Positions 44,437 to 51,900 of a stretch of DNA of 64,000 nt are shown here, piece by piece. The stretch is from Lachnospiraceae bacterium UBA4631 (GTDB taxonomy: Bacteria > Bacillota > Clostridia > Lachnospirales > Lachnospiraceae). Location of the stretch: assembly GCA_002406015.1 (NCBI GenBank), contig DHMX01000028.1, forward strand, positions 1-64,000, written 5' to 3'. Position 1 is the first letter of the stretch; every line of letters begins with the position of its first letter. A model generated the notes under the pieces. The model was not told where the DNA came from. It made no database searches and saw only the letters and a list, made by a program, of their open reading frames with translations. Both the position numbers and the translations under genes were made by a program.

Positions 44437-44487
44437 GACCCTCTGATAATAATAGATAATAAATAGCAAGGTAAAGAAGGTGATAAT

Positions 44488-44970
44488 ATCAGCAAAACAT
44501 CGGATTTACATATCCGGGTGGAACCGGAACTAAGAAAACAAGTAGAACTGGCAGCTCGAAAATCGGGACAAAAGTTAAGTGTCTATATTGAAAATGTACT
44601 AAAAGAAACAACCGAATATGATACCCGGTCATTAAGTTTGATTCAATATCCGGATGGTAAATGGAGGAAGGATGCGATATTAAGTATTCGTTTGCCAGAA
44701 AAAATGAAACAAGAAATACAGCAAAAGGCAAACCTAGCAAAAGTATCCGTAGGTGAGTATGTTATTCATGCATTAACCGGAAGAATGATAGTTACGATTA
44801 TTGATGGAAAAGATATTTTGCATCAACTAAGTAAAATTGGAACGAATTTGAACCAATTAACAATATTAGCTCACTCTGGAAAGATTACGTGTCCGGATTT
44901 GGAACAGATTAAGTGGATACATGAAAAAATACTAAAGGAGCTTATCCAACTGGTTAAGCAAAGTAAATAG
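44488..44970 (+). CDS. mobC: MobC-like relaxosome protein with two ribbon-helix-helix motifs (apparent ATC start)
   Basis: About 160 residues. There are two ribbon-helix-helix segments (DLHIRVEPELRKQVELAARK and ILSIRLPEKMKQEIQQKA). A MobC-type C-terminus follows with LHQLSKIGTNLNQLTILAHSGK, the part that binds relaxase. The first beta-strand (DLHIRV) is coded upstream of the first ordinary start (GTG 44518), where no ribosome site exists. In that frame the only open codons after the stop at 44464 include no ATG, GTG, TTG or CTG. AAGGTG at about 44478-44482 is correctly placed for ATC at 44488, which would give a protein starting xSKTSDLHIRVEP. Either ATC is used or an ATG has been mutated. 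Relaxosome function is firm; the start is inference. Confidence 0.78.
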   Translation: MSKTSDLHIRVEPELRKQVELAARKSGQKLSVYIENVLKETTEYDTRSLSLIQYPDGKWRKDAILSIRLPEKMKQEIQQKANLAKVSVGEYVIHALTGRMIVTIIDGKDILHQLSKIGTNLNQLTILAHSGKITCPDLEQIKWIHEKILKELIQLVKQSK

Positions 44971-44983
44971 TAATGCAAAGGAG

Positions 44984-46027
44984 ATGAGAGAGGGAGTGGC
45001 AACTATTAACTTTCATAATGGAAAGCGGTGGAGCCATAAAGGAAAATTTGATGGATATAAGACTCATGCCAGTATGAAACGCCTGATAGATTATATAACA
45101 GACATAAAAAAAGGAAAGACCAGAGAAGACCTGATAAAAGGATTTAACTGTGATGCATCTCATGCATATGAAGAGTTTATATTGAATAAGGAGCTTTATC
45201 ATAAAACGGAAGATGGAGAGCGGAGAATGTGCATTCATTTTACGCAGGATTTTGCGATAGACGATGATATAACCTTAGAACTGGCATCTCAAATAGCCGA
45301 GGAATTATTACAGCATGAGATGTTTCAGGGCTTTCAAATACTATATGCAACCCACATGGATGCCGGCCACATTCATACTCATTTTGTAATAGACACAATT
45401 AATAAAGAAACCGGAAAAGCATGGCATTCTTCTAAAAAGGATGTTCAGCGGTTAAAGGATTATTCAGATGAATTATGCCGGAAATACAACTTGTCTGTCT
45501 GTGAAAGACCGGAGAAAAAAACGGTATACAAGAAAAAGGATGAACTGGAGGTGATGCAGCAAGGTAGAAGCTGGAAAGAAGAGATACGTATTGCTGCAAC
45601 GCTATGTGCGTATGAGGCGAGCAATCGGAGTGATTTTATGAATAAGATGAAGGAGTTGGATATAACCGTCAATTGGACAGATGCTAGAAAGTACATAGTT
45701 TTTTGTGATAAAGACGGTCATCGGATTCGAAATATTCGATTGGAACCGAAAGAGCTGTTTACCAAGGAAGGACTGGAAAAGCAATTTCAGCTTAACCGGC
45801 AGTATAAGGAAATAGAACGAAGCAGGCAGTTGGCGGAGCAAGGGGAAAGATTGGAGGCTGCACAGGGCATTCACAATATCCTATATATAGCAAAGACACT
45901 GATGCAAAGTGGAGAATCTTATCCTCTGCAAGGCAACCATGAAATACAGGCAGCTTTGGACCGGGCAAGAACAGAAGCCGCCCGGATGGATTATCAGGCA
46001 GAACAGAAAAAAGGAAGGGGTTTATGA
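44984..46027 (+). CDS. Conjugative relaxase (MobP/MobA-type)
   Basis: A 347-residue relaxase that nicks oriT and stays covalently bound to the strand being transferred. The three-histidine metal motif is HMDAGHIHTHFVID (about residues 125-138). The motif NKETGKAWHSSKKDVQRLKDYSDELCRKYNL downstream is characteristic. The nicking Tyr is probably among Tyr20, Tyr32 or nearby N-terminal tyrosines. Both the ATG at 44984 (ribosome site immediately adjacent) and an in-frame GTG at 44996 (giving MATINFHNGKRW) are possible; the latter suits the usual N-terminus. It overlaps virD4 by ATGA. It is shorter than many relaxases and has no helicase or primase domain. Confidence 0.9.
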   Translation: MREGVATINFHNGKRWSHKGKFDGYKTHASMKRLIDYITDIKKGKTREDLIKGFNCDASHAYEEFILNKELYHKTEDGERRMCIHFTQDFAIDDDITLELASQIAEELLQHEMFQGFQILYATHMDAGHIHTHFVIDTINKETGKAWHSSKKDVQRLKDYSDELCRKYNLSVCERPEKKTVYKKKDELEVMQQGRSWKEEIRIAATLCAYEASNRSDFMNKMKELDITVNWTDARKYIVFCDKDGHRIRNIRLEPKELFTKEGLEKQFQLNRQYKEIERSRQLAEQGERLEAAQGIHNILYIAKTLMQSGESYPLQGNHEIQAALDRARTEAARMDYQAEQKKGRGL

Positions 46028-47832
46028 AAAATAAAAAGACAAAGATAATTATATGGATAGTAACAATTATTGCGTGTGCTGTTGCAAATTGGTACATATT
46101 GCACAAACTTCCAATGCAGCTTCAGGATAGTTCCTATATCAAGCTATTTGTTATGATGACAGTATTGGAGGTATTAGGAATCTATAATTTAATTAAGAAC
46201 CCAATGCATTATAAGGCAGATTTGATTACGATTACGCCGGATATTAAGACTCCGGCACCTATGGGGCAAGGGCAGCATGGTTCCGCCAGATGGCTTCGGG
46301 AAGATGAATTTAAGCAGATATTTTCCACAGTCGTCATTGATTCGGATACTACGCAGATTGACTCAGGAGGATTGGTAGTAGGCAAGAAAGAATTATCCAA
46401 AGGCAGGGAGCTTGTTTATTATATTAAAGATAATATTCATAGTATATCTCTTGGTGCCACCCGCTCCGGAAAGACCAGGCATGAAGTATTGGAAACCATA
46501 GGACTTGAAGGACTTGCAGGAAACAGTATGGTAATAACAGATATTAAAGGTGAGTTGTATGATTATACAGCTCCTTTTTTACGTGAACAGGATTATGAGG
46601 TGCGGGTTCTGGATTTTGATGAAAAGGAGCTTTCGGATAAAGTAAATCAATTGCAACCGATTATAGACCTTATTGACACCGGAAAGATACCGGAGGCAAT
46701 TGATGCAACATGGGACATCGTTAGTCAGATGGTTGGGGAAACAAAAGGCGAAAAAATATGGAATGACGGTGAATGTTCAACAATTGCCGGAGCAATTATG
46801 GTGGTTTGTTATGACAACAAAAAACCAGAGTATCATAAGTATCGAAATTTAACAAATGTATACTTCTTTTTAACCGAAATGTGTTCACCGATACAGGGTG
46901 TAATGCCATTACAGCTCTATATAGCCTCCTTGCCGAATAACCATCCGGCAAAGGGTATGTTTGCGGTAGCAGGAGTGGCTCCGGAAGAAACGAGAGGAGG
47001 CTTCTATACATCAGCCATCTTGACGCTGCGGTTATTTACAAATCCGAAGATATACAACATGACAAATCAGACGGACTTTTCTTTTGAAGATTTTGGAAAA
47101 AGGAGAATGGCACTATTTATCATTCTTCCGGAAGATAAGCTCACGTATCATCCAATTGCAACTTTGATAATTACGCAAATGTATAGCAGCTTATCACAGT
47201 ATGCGAAAAGCATGGGCGGTGAATTACCGAGGATTGTAGATTTTATATGCGACGAATTTGGTAATTTTGCAAAGATACCCTCTTTTCCGCAGATGCTTAC
47301 AGTGGCCGGAGGAAAAGGAATTAGATTTCACTTGTTTTTGCAAGATTACGCACAGCTCGACAAGGTATATGAGAAGGATGATGCAAAGACAATTCGAAAT
47401 AATTGTGAGATAAAAGTATATCTGCGGTCAGCCGATGCTGAAACGAGAGAAATAGTATCCAAGGAATTAGATGAGTATACCACAAAGGGCTATTCTATTA
47501 ACTATGGCAAAGATACAAAAGAAGGGTCATCAAATGTAAATCTTGTCGGTAGGAGATTGCTGACTGCCGAGGAGGTTGGACGGATTAAACGACCATATAG
47601 CCTTATTATGTCATCGAATCATCCGGCAATAATGTATGCTCCGGATTTGAGTAAATGGTCTTTTAATCAACGATTTGGAATGGGAAGTAGACAACATAAT
47701 ATTAAGCTGCGGATGCAGCGACATGGAGAACGTACACCCAGAGAGCAGCAGGAGATATGTTTATGGGGTATGTGGGAAAAATGGCAGAGAGAACTTCGGC
47801 TAGCTGCCAATAAACTTGATAAACAAAAATAA
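46024..47832 (+). CDS. virD4: VirD4/TraG type IV coupling protein
   Basis: A 602-residue inner-membrane ATPase that links the relaxosome with the type IV secretion channel. Two N-terminal helices (about 6-25 and 35-55) are followed by GSARWLREDEF, then Walker A LGATRSGKTRH (Lys150), and VITDIKGELYDYTAPFLREQ. Walker B lies near IVDFICDEFGNFAKIP, with the conserved SYAQL-like DYAQLDKVY sensor. The C-terminal ~60 residues are basic. Translation is coupled to the relaxase by a 4-base overlap. Confidence 0.93.
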   Translation: MKNKKTKIIIWIVTIIACAVANWYILHKLPMQLQDSSYIKLFVMMTVLEVLGIYNLIKNPMHYKADLITITPDIKTPAPMGQGQHGSARWLREDEFKQIFSTVVIDSDTTQIDSGGLVVGKKELSKGRELVYYIKDNIHSISLGATRSGKTRHEVLETIGLEGLAGNSMVITDIKGELYDYTAPFLREQDYEVRVLDFDEKELSDKVNQLQPIIDLIDTGKIPEAIDATWDIVSQMVGETKGEKIWNDGECSTIAGAIMVVCYDNKKPEYHKYRNLTNVYFFLTEMCSPIQGVMPLQLYIASLPNNHPAKGMFAVAGVAPEETRGGFYTSAILTLRLFTNPKIYNMTNQTDFSFEDFGKRRMALFIILPEDKLTYHPIATLIITQMYSSLSQYAKSMGGELPRIVDFICDEFGNFAKIPSFPQMLTVAGGKGIRFHLFLQDYAQLDKVYEKDDAKTIRNNCEIKVYLRSADAETREIVSKELDEYTTKGYSINYGKDTKEGSSNVNLVGRRLLTAEEVGRIKRPYSLIMSSNHPAIMYAPDLSKWSFNQRFGMGSRQHNIKLRMQRHGERTPREQQEICLWGMWEKWQRELRLAANKLDKQK

Positions 47833-47860
47833 ATCAGTAGTAAAGTATAGGAGGATTAAT

Positions 47861-48163
47861 ATGGTAAATTTTATAATGCCTATGATGATGTTGGGAAACA
47901 AGATATTGGAGTCTACCTTTGGACAAGGTTTTTTAAGTCTTTTACAAGATGGAATTACGGTAGGACAGATAATAGGCGGTTTTATTGTAGTAGTTATATT
48001 TATTGTTGTTTGTATTAAAAAAAGTAACGAAGAAGAAGGGCAGGGGCGAAAAAAATATACTGCATGGCAGATTTCACTGGTAGTGATTCTGGTATTGATA
48101 TTGGGGGCACAAGAGATTCTTAATCTGGTATTATCCTATTTTGGATTAGAATTAAAGGGGTGA
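47861..48163 (+). CDS. Small two-helix transfer membrane protein
   Basis: A 100-residue protein with a hydrophobic N-terminus, a central membrane helix (about 35-48, IIGGFIVVVIFIVVCI) and another near residue 75-90 separated by a charged loop. Size, two helices and position between VirD4 and the VirB6-like gene match the VirB2-like/Maff2 slot of Gram-positive transfer operons. The sequence itself is not diagnostic. AGGAGG lies before ATG 47861; the longer frame from 47816 overlaps virD4 and is not used. The next ribosome site overlaps its stop. Confidence 0.65.
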   Translation: MVNFIMPMMMLGNKILESTFGQGFLSLLQDGITVGQIIGGFIVVVIFIVVCIKKSNEEEGQGRKKYTAWQISLVVILVLILGAQEILNLVLSYFGLELKG

Positions 48164-48168
48164 TAAGT

Positions 48169-49059
48169 ATGGCTTATTTGACAGAGTCCAGTAATATATT
48201 GTTGAATTTAGTCATGTTTTTGAAACAAGTAACCACACTGATTATCACTATATTAAATGCTGTTATGGATAATTCCTTATTTACTATATCACTAAATTTA
48301 GAGGTATATATGCTTAAATTAGGTAATTCTTTCAAAGCAGTGCAAGTAGTAATCTACGTGTATGCCATTTACTTAATTATTCTAAAGTTTGTAAAAAAGA
48401 TATTGGATGTATATGCATTACAGGTAGACGGAGATTCAAATGTGGATATACAGATATTAATAACTAATTTTTTTAAAGCAATGGTAATTTCAATGTCGTT
48501 TACAACTATTTGGGGTTGGATATTGGAAATTGTATTGGATTTCGGAGAGAAACTAGTACAGGCAGTAAATGTTATTGATATAGGGGAACAGATAAATATG
48601 CTTCAGGAATTAGATTTAGGTGATGTAGATGTAGGCTCGCCAACAACTGTACTAATTCCGGTGTTTCTTTTCTTAGCAACAATTATGTGGTGTATTCTGT
48701 TAAAAAATGGCATGGAATTTTGGCTAGTAAGGCTAGGGGTTCCTCTGGCCTGTTGTGGGTTGATGGATTCTGACCAAGGGGTGTTTAAGCAGTATATGAA
48801 AATTATTTTGAAAGAGATATTAACGATTTTAATACGAATATTCATGTTACATATATCACTTACTTTACTAGCTATAAAAGGTGATGTTGGGGAAAGTGAC
48901 AATATAGGCAGGATATTGCTTGCATTTTCTGCGATAATTGTTGCATTTTCAACCCCGAAGATGTTGTCCGAATTACTGATACAACAGAATGGAGGTTCAG
49001 GTGCCAGAGCTATGAGTAATATATACATGGGTTCCATGCTTTTGCGGGGGGTAATCTAA
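48169..49059 (+). CDS. VirB6/TrbL-like conjugal transfer membrane protein
   Basis: A 296-residue polytopic protein with about six hydrophobic segments, among them LLNLVMFLKQVTTLIITILNAVM, VVIYVYAIYLIILKFVKKIL and the terminal region IGRILLAFSAIIVAFSTPKML. The plan of a long N-terminal loop, helices and the conserved SNIYMGSMLLRG tail is that of VirB6-type channel components (the family that includes CD411-like proteins of clostridial elements). ATG 48169 has AAAGGGG eight bases upstream. The stop shares a base with the next ATG (TAATG). Confidence 0.7.
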   Translation: MAYLTESSNILLNLVMFLKQVTTLIITILNAVMDNSLFTISLNLEVYMLKLGNSFKAVQVVIYVYAIYLIILKFVKKILDVYALQVDGDSNVDIQILITNFFKAMVISMSFTTIWGWILEIVLDFGEKLVQAVNVIDIGEQINMLQELDLGDVDVGSPTTVLIPVFLFLATIMWCILLKNGMEFWLVRLGVPLACCGLMDSDQGVFKQYMKIILKEILTILIRIFMLHISLTLLAIKGDVGESDNIGRILLAFSAIIVAFSTPKMLSELLIQQNGGSGARAMSNIYMGSMLLRGVI

Positions 49060-49277
49060 TGGATACATTAAAGGATTTGATTGATGCACTGATGATTATT
49101 ACGCAGGTGGCATTAGTGCTACGGTATATTATATTAAAAATCCAAGCGGCTGATATGGAGGACCAACAGGTGACACAGTACAAGAAACAGCAGAAAAAAA
49201 TTATAATTGCTCTCATCATGGTAGCCTGTGTCTATGATGTGCCAAGACTGCTGGATTCATATTTCGGCAGTAAATAA
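49059..49277 (+). CDS. Small transfer membrane protein (two helices)
   Basis: A 72-residue protein with helices at about 5-26 and 48-63 and a charged connecting segment. It is translationally coupled to the VirB6-like gene by a one-base stop/start overlap. Short two-helix proteins of this sort take the VirB2/pilin-like or DUF-type position in clostridial transfer operons. I do not recognise the family from sequence. Confidence 0.65.
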   Translation: MDTLKDLIDALMIITQVALVLRYIILKIQAADMEDQQVTQYKKQQKKIIIALIMVACVYDVPRLLDSYFGSK

Positions 49278-49299
49278 TCTATGTAATGAGGTGATAAAG

Positions 49300-49650
49300 G
49301 TGGAAAAGGATACAGGTAAGATTTCGTTATTTATTCCGCAAGGATTAAAAGCGGAACGTGAATATTTTCAAGGGTTTGGCAGAAGGGAATTGTTACAAGC
49401 GTTCTACGGGTCATTTGTCGTGTTGTTTATAATAGTCATCGGTTATATATTAAATCACAGCATTCTTTATGTTGTAATGGCATTACTTCTGGGCGAGACT
49501 ACCGTTGTATCTGTAGTATCAAGGTCACAGGTAACAAATATGTCGGTGGTGTCAAATATATGGTATGCAATGAGATATTTAAAAGAACAGCAGGAATACC
49601 GGTATCGACAGATGGATGAAGGAGATAGGATAGGTGGTGATGTGAAATGA
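49300..49650 (+). CDS. PrgI/VirB3-like transfer protein (GTG start)
   Basis: A 116-residue protein with the PrgI-like plan: a short N-terminus ISLFIPQGLKAEREYFQGFG, two adjacent membrane helices (about 33-53 and 58-75) and a basic, Tyr-rich C-terminus. PrgI/VirB3-like proteins bind the VirB4 ATPase to the channel. GTG 49300 is chosen because AGGTG lies 6 bases upstream; an earlier in-frame start lies inside the preceding gene. It overlaps the next gene by 4 bases. Confidence 0.65.
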   Translation: MEKDTGKISLFIPQGLKAEREYFQGFGRRELLQAFYGSFVVLFIIVIGYILNHSILYVVMALLLGETTVVSVVSRSQVTNMSVVSNIWYAMRYLKEQQEYRYRQMDEGDRIGGDVK

Positions 49651-51281
49651 TATTATACCTGGCAAGTACTGAGAAAAAAGATTTGTTGAAGTGGATGGAG
49701 CAGGATGTTCAGGTAAGGATATATCACGAGCCGGATATGCAGATAAAATTTCGTAAAGAGCTTCCCTACATGGCATCCGTTTCACATGTAATCGTAGATG
49801 GAAGTGGAATTGATATGGCAACATGGAAAGCAGCGGTTGATTTGTTACAGACAGCTAAAGAAATACCGCTGCTACTTCTTATTTCTGATGCAACTATTCC
49901 GGATACCTACCAAAAGCATGAAGGATATGCAGTATTGAATCAGGCTCACAAGGATATAAAAGAAGAACTAGAACGTTGGGTAGACCAAAAAGAAGATATA
50001 GCCCATACATGGATTGCAGTGGCCGGATTAACTCCATCTGCAGGAACGACAGCGGTTGCTATGCATATAGCAGGGTATATTACCAGCCAGAAACAAAGAG
50101 TTGCTGTAACGGAGTTGGGAGATATATTCCCAACTCTGGCCGCTTACTATGGATGGGATGAGCTGGAGCCGGATGTGTGGAATTGGGGTGGAACAAATTA
50201 TAATCATGGCAGCATTGATGAAGCTAGTCCCTATACAGTATTTGATTTAGGAGTCATGAATCAGAAGGTTCATGCCCTATGGAATCGGTGCGAGATTAAG
50301 ATTTTGGTTGCAGACGGTAAACCGTATCGTATAGAGGAGCTTGTAACACGATTAAAGGAGCTGCGGGAGTTTCCGGGAAAGACCATATTAGTCTTTAATT
50401 TTGTACCGGAGGCAGAAAAACCAATATTACGAAAACGGTATAACAGTGAAAATGTTATGGTATGGTTTGCACCATATCAGCCGGATTTTTTTGAAGTATC
50501 CGGAGAATATCAGGAATTGCTTAATGGCTATCTTAAACCGTTAGAGGTCGGTAAAAAGAAACGGATTGAATTTCCTAAGCTGGCATTTCATAAAAGCATT
50601 CATGTACCTAAGGGAAAAAAGTTAGCTTGTATCTTATTATGTATCCTTGTAGCCGGAGTAGGAATTGGATTCGGAAGTACCGCCTTTATGACGAAAAGAG
50701 ATAGGCGGTATATAGAAGTTGAAGCTATTCCGGTGATGGACTTTACCGCTACTACAAGAATCCGAATGTTATTGACAGAGGAAGCTGCGGCAGAAATGGA
50801 ATCGGCTGCGGCACCGGAACAGGCAGAAGTAACAACAGAGCTGAACGGGATACCTGCAGGAGATACGGATACTACAGCAAATAGAGATGCTTCTATGAAT
50901 CTTCCGGAACAGACAGAAAAAGCGAATATGACAAAGAGTGAGAAAAATACTACAGAACAATATACAGATACAGAGGCGACAACAGAAGCAGCGGTTACAA
51001 CAGAGATTCAAGTACCCTTGATACCTTCTCTTAGTGGGTATCATGGACAGATATATACCGGCAGTGAAGTAGTCACAATTATGAATCAATTTTCGGGGCA
51101 GTATGTTGCAATGCATCTGATTACCAGAAGTTCGGATGGATGGTATAATTATTATTCTGATGGTTCAGCGGCGAATGCGGTAAGTGATGGAATTGCTCAG
51201 ATTGATACAAGCTGCAGTTTTTTGTGTCAGGTTATACAAGTGAATGAAGAAGATGTTGGATTAATGTTTGTGCAGCAATGA
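49647..51281 (+). CDS. CpaE/MinD-like protein with degenerate P-loop, membrane helix and Thr/Glu-rich exterior domain
   Basis: A 544-residue protein. Residues 1-110 are a receiver-like domain (VSHVIVDGSGID, IPLLLLISDAT). Residues 120-320 are like SIMIBI/CpaE ATPases (TWIAVAGLTPSAGTTAVAMHIAGYI, TVFDLGVMNQKV). The P-loop has Thr where the catalytic Lys is expected (SAGTTAVA), so ATP hydrolysis is doubtful. A transmembrane helix (about 330-352), a Thr/Glu/Ala-rich spacer (about 375-455) and a C-terminal exposed domain (about 460-544) follow. This links a cytoplasmic sensor-like half with an exterior half. Its role in the transfer apparatus is unknown; I know of similar proteins only from conjugative elements. 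Confidence 0.6.
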   Translation: MILYLASTEKKDLLKWMEQDVQVRIYHEPDMQIKFRKELPYMASVSHVIVDGSGIDMATWKAAVDLLQTAKEIPLLLLISDATIPDTYQKHEGYAVLNQAHKDIKEELERWVDQKEDIAHTWIAVAGLTPSAGTTAVAMHIAGYITSQKQRVAVTELGDIFPTLAAYYGWDELEPDVWNWGGTNYNHGSIDEASPYTVFDLGVMNQKVHALWNRCEIKILVADGKPYRIEELVTRLKELREFPGKTILVFNFVPEAEKPILRKRYNSENVMVWFAPYQPDFFEVSGEYQELLNGYLKPLEVGKKKRIEFPKLAFHKSIHVPKGKKLACILLCILVAGVGIGFGSTAFMTKRDRRYIEVEAIPVMDFTATTRIRMLLTEEAAAEMESAAAPEQAEVTTELNGIPAGDTDTTANRDASMNLPEQTEKANMTKSEKNTTEQYTDTEATTEAAVTTEIQVPLIPSLSGYHGQIYTGSEVVTIMNQFSGQYVAMHLITRSSDGWYNYYSDGSAANAVSDGIAQIDTSCSFLCQVIQVNEEDVGLMFVQQ

Positions 51282-51310
51282 AATAAGTAATAAAATAATA
51301 CGCAGAGTGA

Positions 51311-51339
51311 TTGTCAAATAGCATCAGATATAGTAGAAT
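51311..51339 (+). promoter_or_regulatory. Promoter of the small toxin mRNA
   Basis: TTGTCA (51311-51316), a 17-base spacer and TAGAAT (51334-51339), giving a transcript that begins about ten bases before the inverted repeat and 60 bases before the toxin start. Confidence 0.6.
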
Positions 51340-51403
51340 AAAAAAGGGCAATCGTGTTGCAGGGTGGTTTGACCTCTATTCATTTAGGAATGGAGGTGAT
51401 GCT

Positions 51404-51508
51404 ATGAAAAATCAGAATAACAAAAATAATTTTGATTTTAAGGACATATTAACCTTTGGGTTATTACTTATAGCATTACTTACATTCGTGTTTACGTTTT
51501 GTAAGTGA
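51404..51508 (+). CDS. Small membrane toxin (holin-like / type I toxin)
   Basis: A 34-residue protein: a polar Asn/Lys-rich N-terminus followed by one hydrophobic helix DILTFGLLLIALLTFVFTF and a short CK end. This form, with a perfect GGAGGTGAT ribosome site 3 bases from the ATG, is that of the putative holin-like toxins (Hol-Tox) and Fst/TxpA-type peptides that act in the membrane of the producing cell. The gene lies between a promoter, an inverted repeat and a terminator shared with a convergent antisense RNA. This is the arrangement of a type I toxin-antitoxin locus. It would stabilise the element. Confidence 0.7.
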   Translation: MKNQNNKNNFDFKDILTFGLLLIALLTFVFTFCK

Positions 51509-51515
51509 TGTACAT

Positions 51516-51562
51516 AGAAAAACCACCCCAAAACTTTGACCGAGCAACGGGGTGGATTTTCT
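51516..51562. terminator. Bidirectional terminator shared by toxin and antisense RNAs
   Basis: AGAAAA-CCACCCC (51516-51529) pairs with GGGGTGG-TTTTCT (51549-51562) with one mismatch. The A-run on the left and T-run on the right make it a good terminator in both directions. Confidence 0.8.
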
Positions 51563-51607
51563 ATTCCATGTAAGGTCAAACCACCTTGTGGGCGATTGTT
51601 CCTTTGT
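51516..51607 (-). ncRNA. Candidate antitoxin RNA convergent with the small toxin mRNA
   Basis: A minus-strand promoter TTTACT (51637-51642) - 17 bases - TAAACT (51614-51619) would start a transcript near 51607. It would run through the right arm of the inverted repeat and end in the shared terminator, giving about 90 bases. This is inferred from promoter-like sequence and resemblance to par/RNAII-type loci, without transcript data. Confidence 0.5.
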
Positions 51608-51702
51608 AAGCTCAGTTTAACATTTTAACTTGTGAAAGTAAAGCACATTTGTAATATGTTGTAACACTTTTGTGATAAATCAGAAGCCATATCGGAGAAA
51701 AG

Positions 51703-51753
51703 TTATCCACACCTCGTATCAAAACATAGAGATTTGAAAGAAACTTATGCACA
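51703..51753 (+). other. Two DnaA-box-like sequences
   Basis: TTATCCACA (51703-51711) is an exact DnaA box, and TTATGCACA (51745-51753) has one change in the same orientation. They lie in an AT-rich gene-free stretch (51563-51900) between the toxin locus and the surface-protein promoter. Otherwise that stretch holds only the antisense promoter and the promoter at 51774. The boxes could be chance. Confidence 0.35.
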
Positions 51754-51773
51754 AAAATAATTGAGTTATACCG

Positions 51774-51802
51774 TTCTCAACAATCACTGAATATGCTATA
51801 AT
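51774..51802 (+). promoter_or_regulatory. Promoter of the choline-binding protein gene
   Basis: TTCTCA (51774-51779), a 17-base spacer and TATAAT (51797-51802) with TGC before the -10 (extended -10). The ATATGCTATAAT core recurs at 56302-56313 before the ssb operon. Confidence 0.6.
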
Positions 51803-51900
51803 CAATTTATAGAACAGAAACAATATTTATAAAAACTGCCATGGATTGGAAATCTTGTATGATATTGTGAAGGTAAAGATAAGCAAGGGAGGAATGACAT

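Larger units (their letters stand above)
51349..51598. repeat. Inverted repeat flanking the small toxin gene
   Basis: The left arm 51349-51375 (CAATCG, 6-base variable part, AGGGTGGTTTGACCT) is repeated in inverse at 51573-51598 (AGGTCAAACCACCT then CGATTG). The 14-base core differs by one position. The two facing transcripts would thus start with nearly the same sequence, and each is complementary to the end of the other. Confidence 0.75.
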
